A stretch of DNA of 27,858 bases from an uncultured Collinsella sp. (lineage in GTDB: Bacteria > Actinomycetota > Coriobacteriia > Coriobacteriales > Coriobacteriaceae), in NCBI GenBank assembly GCA_900541715.1, contig UQLI01000027.1:1-27858 (forward strand), read 5' to 3'. This document shows, one piece after another, positions 13,935-20,668 of this stretch (its first letter is position 1; each line of letters starts with the position of its first letter). Made by a program: the position numbers and the translations under genes. A model generated the notes under the pieces. That model made no database searches, was not told where the DNA came from, and saw nothing but the letters and a program-made list of their open reading frames with translations.

Positions 13935-16448
13935 ATGAGTAGGGTGATAAAGGTGACGGAACAGAAGATGAGCCCGCGGGCTATCGAGGTGCGTGGCGCG
14001 CGTGTACATAACCTCAAGGACATCGATATCGATATTCCGCTGGGAAAGCTCGTGGGTATTGCCGGCGTGTCGGGTTCGGGCAAGAGTTCGCTGGCGCTGG
14101 GGGTTCTTTATGCCGAGGGCTCGCGTCGCTACCTGGAGGCGCTAAGCACCTATACCCGCCGTCGTCTAACGCAGGCCGAACATGCCCAGGTGGACGAGGT
14201 GCTGCACGTGCCGGCGGCGCTCGCATTGCATCAGCGCCCCAGCGTGCCGGGCGTGCGTTCTACCTTTGGCACCATGACCGAGCTCAACAATAGCCTGCGT
14301 CTGCTCTTTAGCCGTTGCGCCCATCACGTATGCCCGCATTGCGGGGCGCGTTTGGAGCCGAGCCTTAACGTGGCCGCAGGCCTGTCGCTCACGTGTCCGA
14401 CGTGCGGCCGCGAGTTCTACGCGCCGAGTGCCGAGGATTTGGCTTTCAATAGCGGTGGTGCGTGCCCTACCTGCGGCGGCACCGGTGTCATGCGCGAGGT
14501 GGACGAGGCGAGCCTGGTGCCCGACGAGTCAAAGACCATCAACGAGGGCGCAGTGCTTCCCTGGGGTACGCTCATGTGGGATCTGATGAAGCAAGTGGCC
14601 GGCGAGATGGGCGTGCGTACCGACGTGCCGTTTAACCAGCTCACGCCTCAAGAGCGCGACATCGTGTTCCACGGCCCGGCGGTTAAGAAGCACATTCTTT
14701 ACGTTCCCAAAAACGGCGAGGGTGCCACGCCGCTCGACTTCACCTATTACAACGCCGTCTATACCGTCGAGAATGCGCTCGCCAAGGTCAAGGACGATAA
14801 GGGCTTAAAACGCGTTGCGCGCTTTTTGCGCGAGGGCCCATGCCGTGATTGCGACGGTACGCGTCTCTCCGAGGCTGCGCGCCAGCCCCAGGTGCGCGGT
14901 ATCAATCTGTCACAGGCGGCGGCCATGACGCTTGGTGATGCGATTGAGTGGGTGCGCGGGGTGCCCGCATCCTTGCCGCCCGAGATGCGGCCCATGGCAG
15001 CGGATATCTGCGATTCGTTTTTGGGCACGGCTCGTCGTCTGGTCGACCTGGGTCTCGATTACCTTTCGCTCGATCGCGCCGGTGCCACGCTCTCCACGGG
15101 TGAGCGTCAGCGCGTGCAGCTCGCCCGCGTGGTGCGCAACCGATCGACGGGTGTGCTTTATGTACTGGACGAGCCCTCAATTGGCCTGCATCCTGCCAAT
15201 GTCGACGGCTTGGTGGGTGTGATGCGCGACCTAGTGGGCGACGGCAACACCGTGGTTGTTGTCGACCACGATACGCGCGTACTGGCGGAGGCTGATTATC
15301 TGGTCGAGATGGGCCCCGTTGCCGGAGCAGGCGGCGGCAGTGTAATCGCCGCTGGTACGGTAGACGAGGTCGAACAATCGCAGGGCAGCCGCATCGCACC
15401 GTTTTTGCGCGCAGACCCCAAGCGTTTGCGCCCGCGGGTGGCTGACGACGAAATGTTCGATCAAGGCCATATCCGCATGGCGACCGATGTCATCCATACC
15501 GTCAAGCCGCTCGAAGTCGATATCCCGCGCGGCCGCCTTGTCGCGGTTACGGGCGTTTCGGGTTCGGGTAAGACGACGTTGGTGCTCGAGACGCTCATCC
15601 CGGCACTTAAGGCTCGGGCAACTGGCGAGCGCCTGCCAAAACATGTGCGTTGGGTCGATGCCGAGGGTATCGCACGCGCAAACCTGATTGACGCTACGCC
15701 CATCGGCGCCAACGTGCGCTCGACGGTGGCAACCTATGCCGACATCCATGACGAGCTGCGCCGCGCCTTCGCCCGTACGCCCGAAGCCAAGGCAGCCGGC
15801 TACAAGGCGGGCGCCTTTAGCTACAACACCGGCGCCTTGCGCTGCCCTACGTGTGACGGCACGGGCTCGATATCGCTCGACGTGCAGTTTTTGCCCGACG
15901 TCGAGATCGTCTGCCCGGCATGTCGCGGCTCGCGCTACGCCGAGGCCGCCTCGCATATCCATCGCGAGGGCAAGGACGGTAGCCTGCTTACGTTGCCGCA
16001 GCTTATGGATATGAGTGTGGACGAGGCGCTCGATGCCACGGTGGGACTCAAGAAAGTTCAGGCGCGCCTGCAGACGCTGCACGACCTGGGCCTGGGCTAC
16101 CTCACACTCGGCGAGCCCACGCCGGCGCTTTCAGGCGGCGAGGCACAGCGCCTTAAGCTCGCGAGCGAGATGGGCCGCGTGCAGGACGATGCCGTATTCG
16201 TGTTCGATGAGCCCACGATCGGCCTGCATCCGCTCGATGTGCAGGTGCTGTTGGGCGTGTTCGACGGCCTGGTCGCCAAGGGCGCCACGGTCATCGTGAT
16301 CGAGCATGACCTCGACCTCATCCGTAACGCCGACTACGTGATCGACATGGGACCGGGCGGCGGCGACGCCGGTGGACAAATCGTCTGCGCCGGCACGCCG
16401 GGCGACATCGCGGCCTGCTCCGCAAGCATCACCGGCCGCTACCTATAG
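13935..16448 (+). CDS. UvrA2-type excinuclease-like ABC ATPase (no UvrB-binding domain)
   Basis: This 837-residue tandem ABC protein has two P-loops, GVSGSGKSS (near residue 45) and GVSGSGKTT (near residue 540), two signature motifs, LSTGERQRVQLA and LSGGEAQRLKLA, and several Cys-x2-Cys zinc modules (CPHCG/CPTCG, CPTCGGTG, CRDCDGTRL, CPTCDGTG/CPACRGSR). UvrA is normally about 940 residues. Here the stretch between the first ABC segment and FNSGGACPTCGG is far too short for the UvrB-binding domain, as in UvrA2 and DrrC-type proteins linked to DNA damage tolerance or resistance to DNA-intercalating drugs. The first signature has Thr for the second residue of LSGGE. Starts at 13935 (ATG, coupled to the ATPase stop), 13953 (GTG) and 13968 (ATG) are all possible. 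Confidence 0.88.
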   Translation: MSRVIKVTEQKMSPRAIEVRGARVHNLKDIDIDIPLGKLVGIAGVSGSGKSSLALGVLYAEGSRRYLEALSTYTRRRLTQAEHAQVDEVLHVPAALALHQRPSVPGVRSTFGTMTELNNSLRLLFSRCAHHVCPHCGARLEPSLNVAAGLSLTCPTCGREFYAPSAEDLAFNSGGACPTCGGTGVMREVDEASLVPDESKTINEGAVLPWGTLMWDLMKQVAGEMGVRTDVPFNQLTPQERDIVFHGPAVKKHILYVPKNGEGATPLDFTYYNAVYTVENALAKVKDDKGLKRVARFLREGPCRDCDGTRLSEAARQPQVRGINLSQAAAMTLGDAIEWVRGVPASLPPEMRPMAADICDSFLGTARRLVDLGLDYLSLDRAGATLSTGERQRVQLARVVRNRSTGVLYVLDEPSIGLHPANVDGLVGVMRDLVGDGNTVVVVDHDTRVLAEADYLVEMGPVAGAGGGSVIAAGTVDEVEQSQGSRIAPFLRADPKRLRPRVADDEMFDQGHIRMATDVIHTVKPLEVDIPRGRLVAVTGVSGSGKTTLVLETLIPALKARATGERLPKHVRWVDAEGIARANLIDATPIGANVRSTVATYADIHDELRRAFARTPEAKAAGYKAGAFSYNTGALRCPTCDGTGSISLDVQFLPDVEIVCPACRGSRYAEAASHIHREGKDGSLLTLPQLMDMSVDEALDATVGLKKVQARLQTLHDLGLGYLTLGEPTPALSGGEAQRLKLASEMGRVQDDAVFVFDEPTIGLHPLDVQVLLGVFDGLVAKGATVIVIEHDLDLIRNADYVIDMGPGGGDAGGQIVCAGTPGDIAACSASITGRYL

Positions 16449-16449
16449 G

Positions 16450-16484
16450 CAATGTGACAAAGGGGCTGCCCCTTTGTCACATTG
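16450..16484. repeat. Gene-end palindrome, copy B (perfect 17-bp arms)
   Basis: CAATGTGACAAAGGGGC (16450-16466) and GCCCCTTTGTCACATTG (16468-16484) are perfect inverted copies around a single T. It fills the gap between the convergent UvrA2 and ATPase 2 genes, starting 1 base after one stop and ending 4 bases before the other, and so is a candidate bidirectional terminator, though it has no T-run. Confidence 0.8.
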
Positions 16485-16488
16485 ATGC

Positions 16489-17589
16489 CTATTTCACGCA
16501 TTGAGCGGCGAGATAGTCACGGAAGAACGGCAATTCAAATGCGACGAGCCCTCGTCCTCGTTCCCCGATGATGCCGGCATCTATCATGCGGCGTCGATAG
16601 CGGGAGACCTGCTGTGGCGAACGCTTAAGGCGTTCGACGAGGTCGGCGGTGGTGGATTCTTCCTCGTCATCGAGCATGGCGATGAGGAATCGCTTGTCCT
16701 CTGCAGTGAGTTCCCGATAGGTTGCCGCGAGGATTCGGTCGTCCATCTCGTCGCGCGCGATTTTGATTCCCAGGTCAAAGTCGCGTGACGAGATTTCCTT
16801 CGAATCGCTTGTGAGATCCCAGGCACGGTAACCTACGAGTTGCAATAGGAAGGGAAATCCAGAGATCGAGCGAACGGCTCTATCGATTCCCTCAGCATCT
16901 GCCAGGCGATCGTTTTCCTGGATTGTGCGAATCAAGGCCTCGCGCACGTCATAGTCGGCAATGCGACCCAGATGATATTGTTGGGCGCGGCGAAGGAACG
17001 AGACCGTCTTGTGGTTCAGCAACGTAGAGACGTTGTTGGGAAGTCCCGCCATAAGCAAGGCGACGCGTTTCCCATCGGTCACAAAGTGCTGATACGTGGC
17101 TGCGAGTTGGATCATCTCGTCGAGTGTCGGGTCCACCTCGTCAACCGTGACGAGCAGACCGGTGCCCGCCTCGTTGAGCTGGTCGATGATGTCGCTCATG
17201 CGATAACGCCAGGTTGAAGCATCGTGAACGCGATTGACCTCGACGCTGCCGAGCGGTGCAATTCCGAGACCGGTGACTTCGAAGTTCTTAGACGGGTCGA
17301 TAAGATGGCCGGCAGCACGCTTCGCCCCGAACTCGATTTCCTCAAGCATTCCCGGGAGCGCGGTCGTCTTTACGGCTATCCAGCCGTGGGATTCCGCCCT
17401 TGTCGCGAGCGACGACATGAGAGCGGTTTTACCGGTTCCACGCGCGCCTGAGAAGATCGAGGTCAATTCTGGGCGCCTGCGCTGACTCAAGAAGGCACGG
17501 TCCAAATCCCGAATAATCTGTTGTCTGCCAGCGAGATGGGCAGGAACCTCACCAAAACTGGGGGTAAACGGGTTTTCGAGGTATTCCAC
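16489..17589 (-). CDS. Orc1/Cdc6-like AAA+ ATPase with C-terminal winged helix (ATPase 2)
   Basis: This 366-residue protein is related to ATPase 1: the N-terminus ENPFTPSFGEVPAHLAGR parallels NPFKPTAGKRPPMLIGR. Walker A is GARGTGKT (residues 48-55), Walker B GLLVTVDEVD (Asp150, Glu151), the sensor-1 strand is VALLMAGLP, and a winged-helix-like tail reads TTADLVERLKRSPQQVSRY and onward. The start is GTG 17589 with AAAGGAGG 5 bases upstream. The gene lies between palindrome copies B and C and converges on the UvrA2-type gene. It has its own upstream 10-bp phased repeats. The function is unknown; DNA binding through the winged helix and ATP-dependent switching are inferred from the fold. Confidence 0.82.
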   Translation of the reverse strand: MEYLENPFTPSFGEVPAHLAGRQQIIRDLDRAFLSQRRRPELTSIFSGARGTGKTALMSSLATRAESHGWIAVKTTALPGMLEEIEFGAKRAAGHLIDPSKNFEVTGLGIAPLGSVEVNRVHDASTWRYRMSDIIDQLNEAGTGLLVTVDEVDPTLDEMIQLAATYQHFVTDGKRVALLMAGLPNNVSTLLNHKTVSFLRRAQQYHLGRIADYDVREALIRTIQENDRLADAEGIDRAVRSISGFPFLLQLVGYRAWDLTSDSKEISSRDFDLGIKIARDEMDDRILAATYRELTAEDKRFLIAMLDDEEESTTADLVERLKRSPQQVSRYRRRMIDAGIIGERGRGLVAFELPFFRDYLAAQCVK

Positions 17590-17610
17590 TATGCCCTCCT
17601 TTAGCGTCTC

Positions 17611-17670
17611 GGGTTAACTTCATTTTATTCTAGTTAATTCCAGGTAAAAGTGATTAATTACGTTTAACTC
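17611..17670. promoter_or_regulatory. 10-bp phased TTAA repeats upstream of ATPase gene 2
   Basis: TTAA occurs at 17614, 17634, 17654 and 17664, all at multiples of 10 bp, in contexts GGTTAACTT, AGTTAATTC, GATTAATTA and GTTTAACTC; a weaker match, GTAA, sits at 17644. The array lies 22-81 bases before the GTG start on the minus strand. Spacing and half-site style (GTTAACT compared with GTATAACT) resemble the array before ATPase gene 1. Confidence 0.55.
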
Positions 17671-17682
17671 TATGGCGGTCAA

Positions 17683-17713
17683 ATGTGACAAAGGGACTGT
17701 CCCTTTGTCACAT
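17683..17713. repeat. Gene-end palindrome, copy C (perfect 15-bp arms)
   Basis: ATGTGACAAAGGGAC (17683-17697) and GTCCCTTTGTCACAT (17699-17713) are perfect inverted copies around a single T. Compared with copy B the core changes from GGGGC/GCCCC to GGGAC/GTCCC, a paired change that keeps the stem. On the minus strand its first ATGTGA gives the last Met and the stop of trmL. Confidence 0.8.
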
Positions 17714-18307
17714 GCCGGCAAAGCCTGCCTGGCGGAGAGCTTCGTAGAGGACGATGGCGGCGCTGTTGGAGAGGTTGAGTGCGCTGATGCGGTAGTCGTC
17801 CGGGTTGACGAAGTTGCCGCAGATGTCTTGTTGAAGGATGGCCTCGTGGCTGTCCTCGGTATGCCCCAGCGACTCCTCGTGAGCTTCCCAGGCTTCGGCG
17901 TTGCCGAGTGAGTCACAATCGCGCAGCATCGGGATGCGCTCGCAGCGCTCGGACGCCGCGGCAAGCAGTGGCTCGGGAATGCCCGAGCTCTCGCTGCCAA
18001 AGACCAAGTAGTCGCCATCGCGGTAGGTACTCTGCGCATAGGTGCGGCGTGCCTTTTTGGTTAGCAGATGCAGGCGCTCGTCGGCGGGGGAGAGGCCGTT
18101 GCGCGCAAGGAAATCCTCCCATCCGGCATAGGTTGTCACGTCCAAGTTTTGCCAGTAGCCCAGGCCGGCGCGACGCACCGTCTTGTCGTCGAGTGAAAAC
18201 CCCAGCGGCTCCACCAGATGCAGGCGGGCGCCGGTGACCACGCAGGTGCGACCGATATTGCCCGTATTGGCCGGAATCTCGGGCGCATACAGCACGATGT
18301 TGAACAT
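17708..18307 (-). CDS. trmL: tRNA (cytidine(34)-2'-O)-methyltransferase, TrmL type, with insertion
   Basis: This is a 199-residue SPOUT (trefoil-knot) methyltransferase. The N-terminal PEIPANTGNIGRTC (residues 8-21), LHLVEPLGF (29-37), LVFGSESSGIP (101-111) and LNLSNSAAIVLYEALRQ (177-193) are the TrmL/CspR motifs. TrmL 2'-O-methylates the wobble nucleotide of tRNA-Leu species. Family members are about 155-160 residues; here roughly 40 extra residues (about 130-172, rich in Glu, His and Asp) lie between RIPM and LNLSNS, inside the knot region. The ATG at 18307 has CCAAGGAG upstream; the longer frame upstream lacks conservation. The TGA stop falls within palindrome copy C. Confidence 0.87.
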   Translation of the reverse strand: MFNIVLYAPEIPANTGNIGRTCVVTGARLHLVEPLGFSLDDKTVRRAGLGYWQNLDVTTYAGWEDFLARNGLSPADERLHLLTKKARRTYAQSTYRDGDYLVFGSESSGIPEPLLAAASERCERIPMLRDCDSLGNAEAWEAHEESLGHTEDSHEAILQQDICGNFVNPDDYRISALNLSNSAAIVLYEALRQAGFAGM

Positions 18308-18328
18308 GAATCTCCTTGGCTCAGAACG

Positions 18329-18363
18329 AAAAACCACCACGAAGGGCACCTTCGTGGTGGTTT
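18329..18363 (-). terminator. Intrinsic terminator after the COG0523 GTPase gene
   Basis: AAACCACCACGAAGG (18331-18345) and CCTTCGTGGTGGTTT (18349-18363) form a perfect 15-bp stem with a 3-base loop. On the minus strand the stem ends in TTTTT. It lies 38 bases past the GTPase stop and 22 bases before the trmL start, so the two genes are separate transcription units unless readthrough occurs. Confidence 0.9.
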
Positions 18364-18400
18364 GGCGGTTACGTGGACGGAAAACGCCCGCTTGGATAGC

Positions 18401-19531
18401 CTAGGCGCGGTGCCAGTCGGTCAGGCAGGCATCGAGGGAGGCGATGAGCGCATCCTTGTCCATGTGACGGCCGATGATGCACAGGCTCGTCATGCGGTCG
18501 CCCGTCTCGTCGTCCCAAATCTGCATGATCTCGGGGTTCTCGTCGATGATCTTCTGCTTCTCGCCCTCGGGCGCCGAGTCGACAAACAGGCCGTTCTCCA
18601 TCAGGCGCATCTGGTGGCCAGCCTGCTCGAACATGTAGCACATGTCCGGATCGCCGGTCTGCCACAGCGGACCCTTGACGCGGATGACCTCGTCGGGCCA
18701 CTCCTGCTCAACAAAATTGGTGAACTTCTGCAGGTCAAACGGCTTGCGGCGCGAGTACACAAAGGTCTCGATGTCGTACTCGAGCACCTCGGGGTCGTCG
18801 TGCTCCTCGGGATGCTCCATGGCCTCGATCCAAGCGGCGGAGTTGTAGGCGCGCATAAAGTCGAAGCGGTCGGTATCGAGCAGCTCCTCCATGGGGACCT
18901 CGCCGTTTTGGGCCTCGACAATCACGGCGTCCTTCTGCAGGCTGCGCACAATGGCCTTGAGCTCGGCGATCTGCTCAGGGCTCACGGTATCGGTCTTGTT
19001 GAGAATCAGCGTGGAGCAGAACTCGATCTGCTGGATGAGCAGGCTCTCGATGTCGTCCTCGTCGATATCCTCTGCCAGCAGGTCGCGGCCACCGTTGAAC
19101 TCGTCGTACATGCGGGCGCAGTCGACCACAGCCACGATGTTGTCAAGCGCGAGCTTAGGCTCGCCGCCCACCTTGGCCTCGTCGCAGAAGCTCGAGATGG
19201 TGTAGGCGATGGGGATAGGCTCGCAAATACCCGATGCCTCGATGATGATGTAGTCGAAGTTGCCCGAATCGGCGATGCCCTGCAGCTGGTTGGCCAGGTC
19301 GTCCGAAAGCGTACAGCAGATGCAGCCGTTGGTGAGCGGGATGAGGTCGTCGGTCTCGGAAAGGCCGCCGTCGGCGATGAGGCTGGCGTCGACGTTGATC
19401 TCGCCGATATCGTTGACGATTACGGCGGCGCGGATACCGCCATCGTTCGCGAGGATGTGGTTGAGCAGCGTGGTCTTGCCGGCACCGAGGTATCCGGTAA
19501 GCATGATGATCTTCACGGGTTTGTTGGGCAT
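18401..19531 (-). CDS. COG0523 G3E GTPase (CobW/ZNG1-like metal chaperone)
   Basis: This 376-residue protein has the P-loop GYLGAGKT (residues 13-20), the metal-binding CxCC motif as NGCICC (Cys70, Cys72, Cys73), IIIEASGICEP at the switch II position and LNKTD as the base-recognition motif, followed by a CobW C-terminal domain (about 270-370). Members deliver zinc, cobalt or other metals to client enzymes. An acidic and His-containing stretch EAMEHPEEHDDPEV lies between the domains, though the long His-rich loop of some members is absent. The ATG at 19531 is preferred over one 7 codons upstream because AAAGGAGG lies 6 bases before it. The metal and client cannot be named from this sequence; no zinc-regulator (Zur) target is obvious nearby. 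Confidence 0.88.
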   Translation of the reverse strand: MPNKPVKIIMLTGYLGAGKTTLLNHILANDGGIRAAVIVNDIGEINVDASLIADGGLSETDDLIPLTNGCICCTLSDDLANQLQGIADSGNFDYIIIEASGICEPIPIAYTISSFCDEAKVGGEPKLALDNIVAVVDCARMYDEFNGGRDLLAEDIDEDDIESLLIQQIEFCSTLILNKTDTVSPEQIAELKAIVRSLQKDAVIVEAQNGEVPMEELLDTDRFDFMRAYNSAAWIEAMEHPEEHDDPEVLEYDIETFVYSRRKPFDLQKFTNFVEQEWPDEVIRVKGPLWQTGDPDMCYMFEQAGHQMRLMENGLFVDSAPEGEKQKIIDENPEIMQIWDDETGDRMTSLCIIGRHMDKDALIASLDACLTDWHRA

Positions 19532-19617
19532 GTGCCCTCCTTTGTTAGACATGGCTTACAGTTGAATCTTATGCCAAACGCCTGCTCTTATACCCACGCG
19601 CCGGCAAATAACACAAG

Positions 19618-19959
19618 CTACTCCCAGGCTCCCCATACATCGGGGCAATAACCGACGGTGGCCTTTTTGCCGTTGCGCACGATGGGCTCAGCTAGAACCT
19701 GCTGGTTCTCGAGCAGCTTGTCGAAGCGCTGACTAGGGGTGAGGTGCTGGATGAGCGCGAGCGTCTCCTCGTCCTTGGCTTTGGGGTTGAGTAGCTTGTC
19801 GATGCCGCCGACCGCCTGCATCACGCTCGTGAGCTCGCCCTTGCTCATCTCCTTTTCCTTAAGGTCAATAAACTGCACCTTAATGCGGCGCTCCTTAAAA
19901 TAGCGTTGGGCCTTCTTGGTATCAAAGGACTTTTTGGTGCCAAAAATCTGGATATTCAT
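19618..19959 (-). CDS. ArsC/Spx-like thioredoxin-fold protein without the N-terminal Cys
   Basis: This 113-residue protein matches the arsenate-reductase-like (ArsC/Spx/YffB) fold: MNIQIFGTKKSFDTKKAQRYF at the N-terminus, FIDLKEKEMSKGEL, LTPSQRFDKLLEN and the late VRNGKKATVGY. In true ArsC the first loop holds a catalytic Cys (NPxCSKSR), and Spx has CxxC. Here the corresponding place is GTKKSFD, with Ser and no Cys. The only cysteine is in the C-terminal GYCPDVW. It lies 11 bases after the flavodoxin-like gene on the same strand and is probably co-transcribed. Arsenate reduction is therefore unlikely; a redox, regulatory or unknown role is possible. Confidence 0.8.
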   Translation of the reverse strand: MNIQIFGTKKSFDTKKAQRYFKERRIKVQFIDLKEKEMSKGELTSVMQAVGGIDKLLNPKAKDEETLALIQHLTPSQRFDKLLENQQVLAEPIVRNGKKATVGYCPDVWGAWE

Positions 19960-19970
19960 GCTCCGCCGTT

Positions 19971-20594
19971 CTACCTGATGAAGTTGGTCGTTGCGCGATC
20001 TGCCTCGGGTGCGTTGATACCGGCGGCCTGTCCTGCCTCGATGCAGCGCAGGAGCCAGGCCATGTTTTTGCCGATGTTTCGCATGGTGGCAAGGCCCTCG
20101 GCATCCCCATCGGCGTCGCCGGGCACGCGGCCAAACACGTTGTTCCAGTAGGTGGAGGCAACCACGGGCATTTGCTTAATGGTGAAGTACTTGTTGAGCA
20201 CATCGAAGGTGGTCGACGTGCCGCCGCGACGGGCGACGGCGACTGCGGCGCCGGGTTTGTGCTCAAAGGCATGCCCGCCTGCATAGAAGGCGCGATCGAG
20301 GGCCGAAAGGATGCGGCCGCTGGGGTGCGCGTAGTAGACGGGCGAGCCAAAGACAAAACCGTCGGCCTGCTCGGCGGCAGCGATGAGCTCGTTCACCACG
20401 TCGTCGTCAAAGGTACAGCGACCGCCAAGTTTGCCGCACTGACCGCAGCCGATGCAGTCGCGAATGGGCTTGGCGCCCAGCTGAAACACCTCGGTATCAA
20501 TGCCTTCCGCATTGAGCTGCTCGGCGACCTCGGCGAGTGCGCGGGCGGTGTTGCCGTTTGCCTTGGGACTGCCATTGACCAAAAGAACCTTCAT
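19971..20594 (-). CDS. Flavodoxin-like NAD(P)H-dependent oxidoreductase with Cys motif
   Basis: This 207-residue protein has the FMN-binding phosphate loop NGSPKANGNTA (residues 8-18), the second FMN loop GSPVYY (about 83-88) and the CIGCGQCGKLGGRC cysteine cluster (about 47-60) typical of the iron-sulfur flavoprotein/NADPH-dependent FMN reductase group, also annotated as flavodoxin family proteins. The Cys arrangement (CxxCxxC-x5-C) resembles the 4Fe-4S-binding form, although many relatives lack the cluster. The ATG at 20594 is preferred to GTG 20597; AGGGAG lies upstream. It is first of a probable two-gene unit with the ArsC/Spx-like gene. The substrate may be a quinone, nitro compound or protein partner. 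Confidence 0.87.
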   Translation of the reverse strand: MKVLLVNGSPKANGNTARALAEVAEQLNAEGIDTEVFQLGAKPIRDCIGCGQCGKLGGRCTFDDDVVNELIAAAEQADGFVFGSPVYYAHPSGRILSALDRAFYAGGHAFEHKPGAAVAVARRGGTSTTFDVLNKYFTIKQMPVVASTYWNNVFGRVPGDADGDAEGLATMRNIGKNMAWLLRCIEAGQAAGINAPEADRATTNFIR

Positions 20595-20668
20595 CACAAA
20601 CTCCCTCTGCTTTTGGTGACTTCTGCAGAGGATTATCGCACGATGGGGGAGGCAGCGCGGGCGCGGCG

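Noticed and set aside
12726..17713. Composite transposon bounded by palindrome copies
   Set aside because: The copies are palindromes at gene ends with no transposase and no target duplications visible, so mobility as a unit is not supported.
18218..19651. 477-residue open frame on the plus strand opposite the COG0523 GTPase gene
   Set aside because: It is the antisense frame of a clear GTPase gene, with composition driven by the other strand's codons, and it runs through a terminator.
19618..19959. Arsenate reductase
   Set aside because: The catalytic Cys position is occupied by Ser and no other ars gene is nearby.
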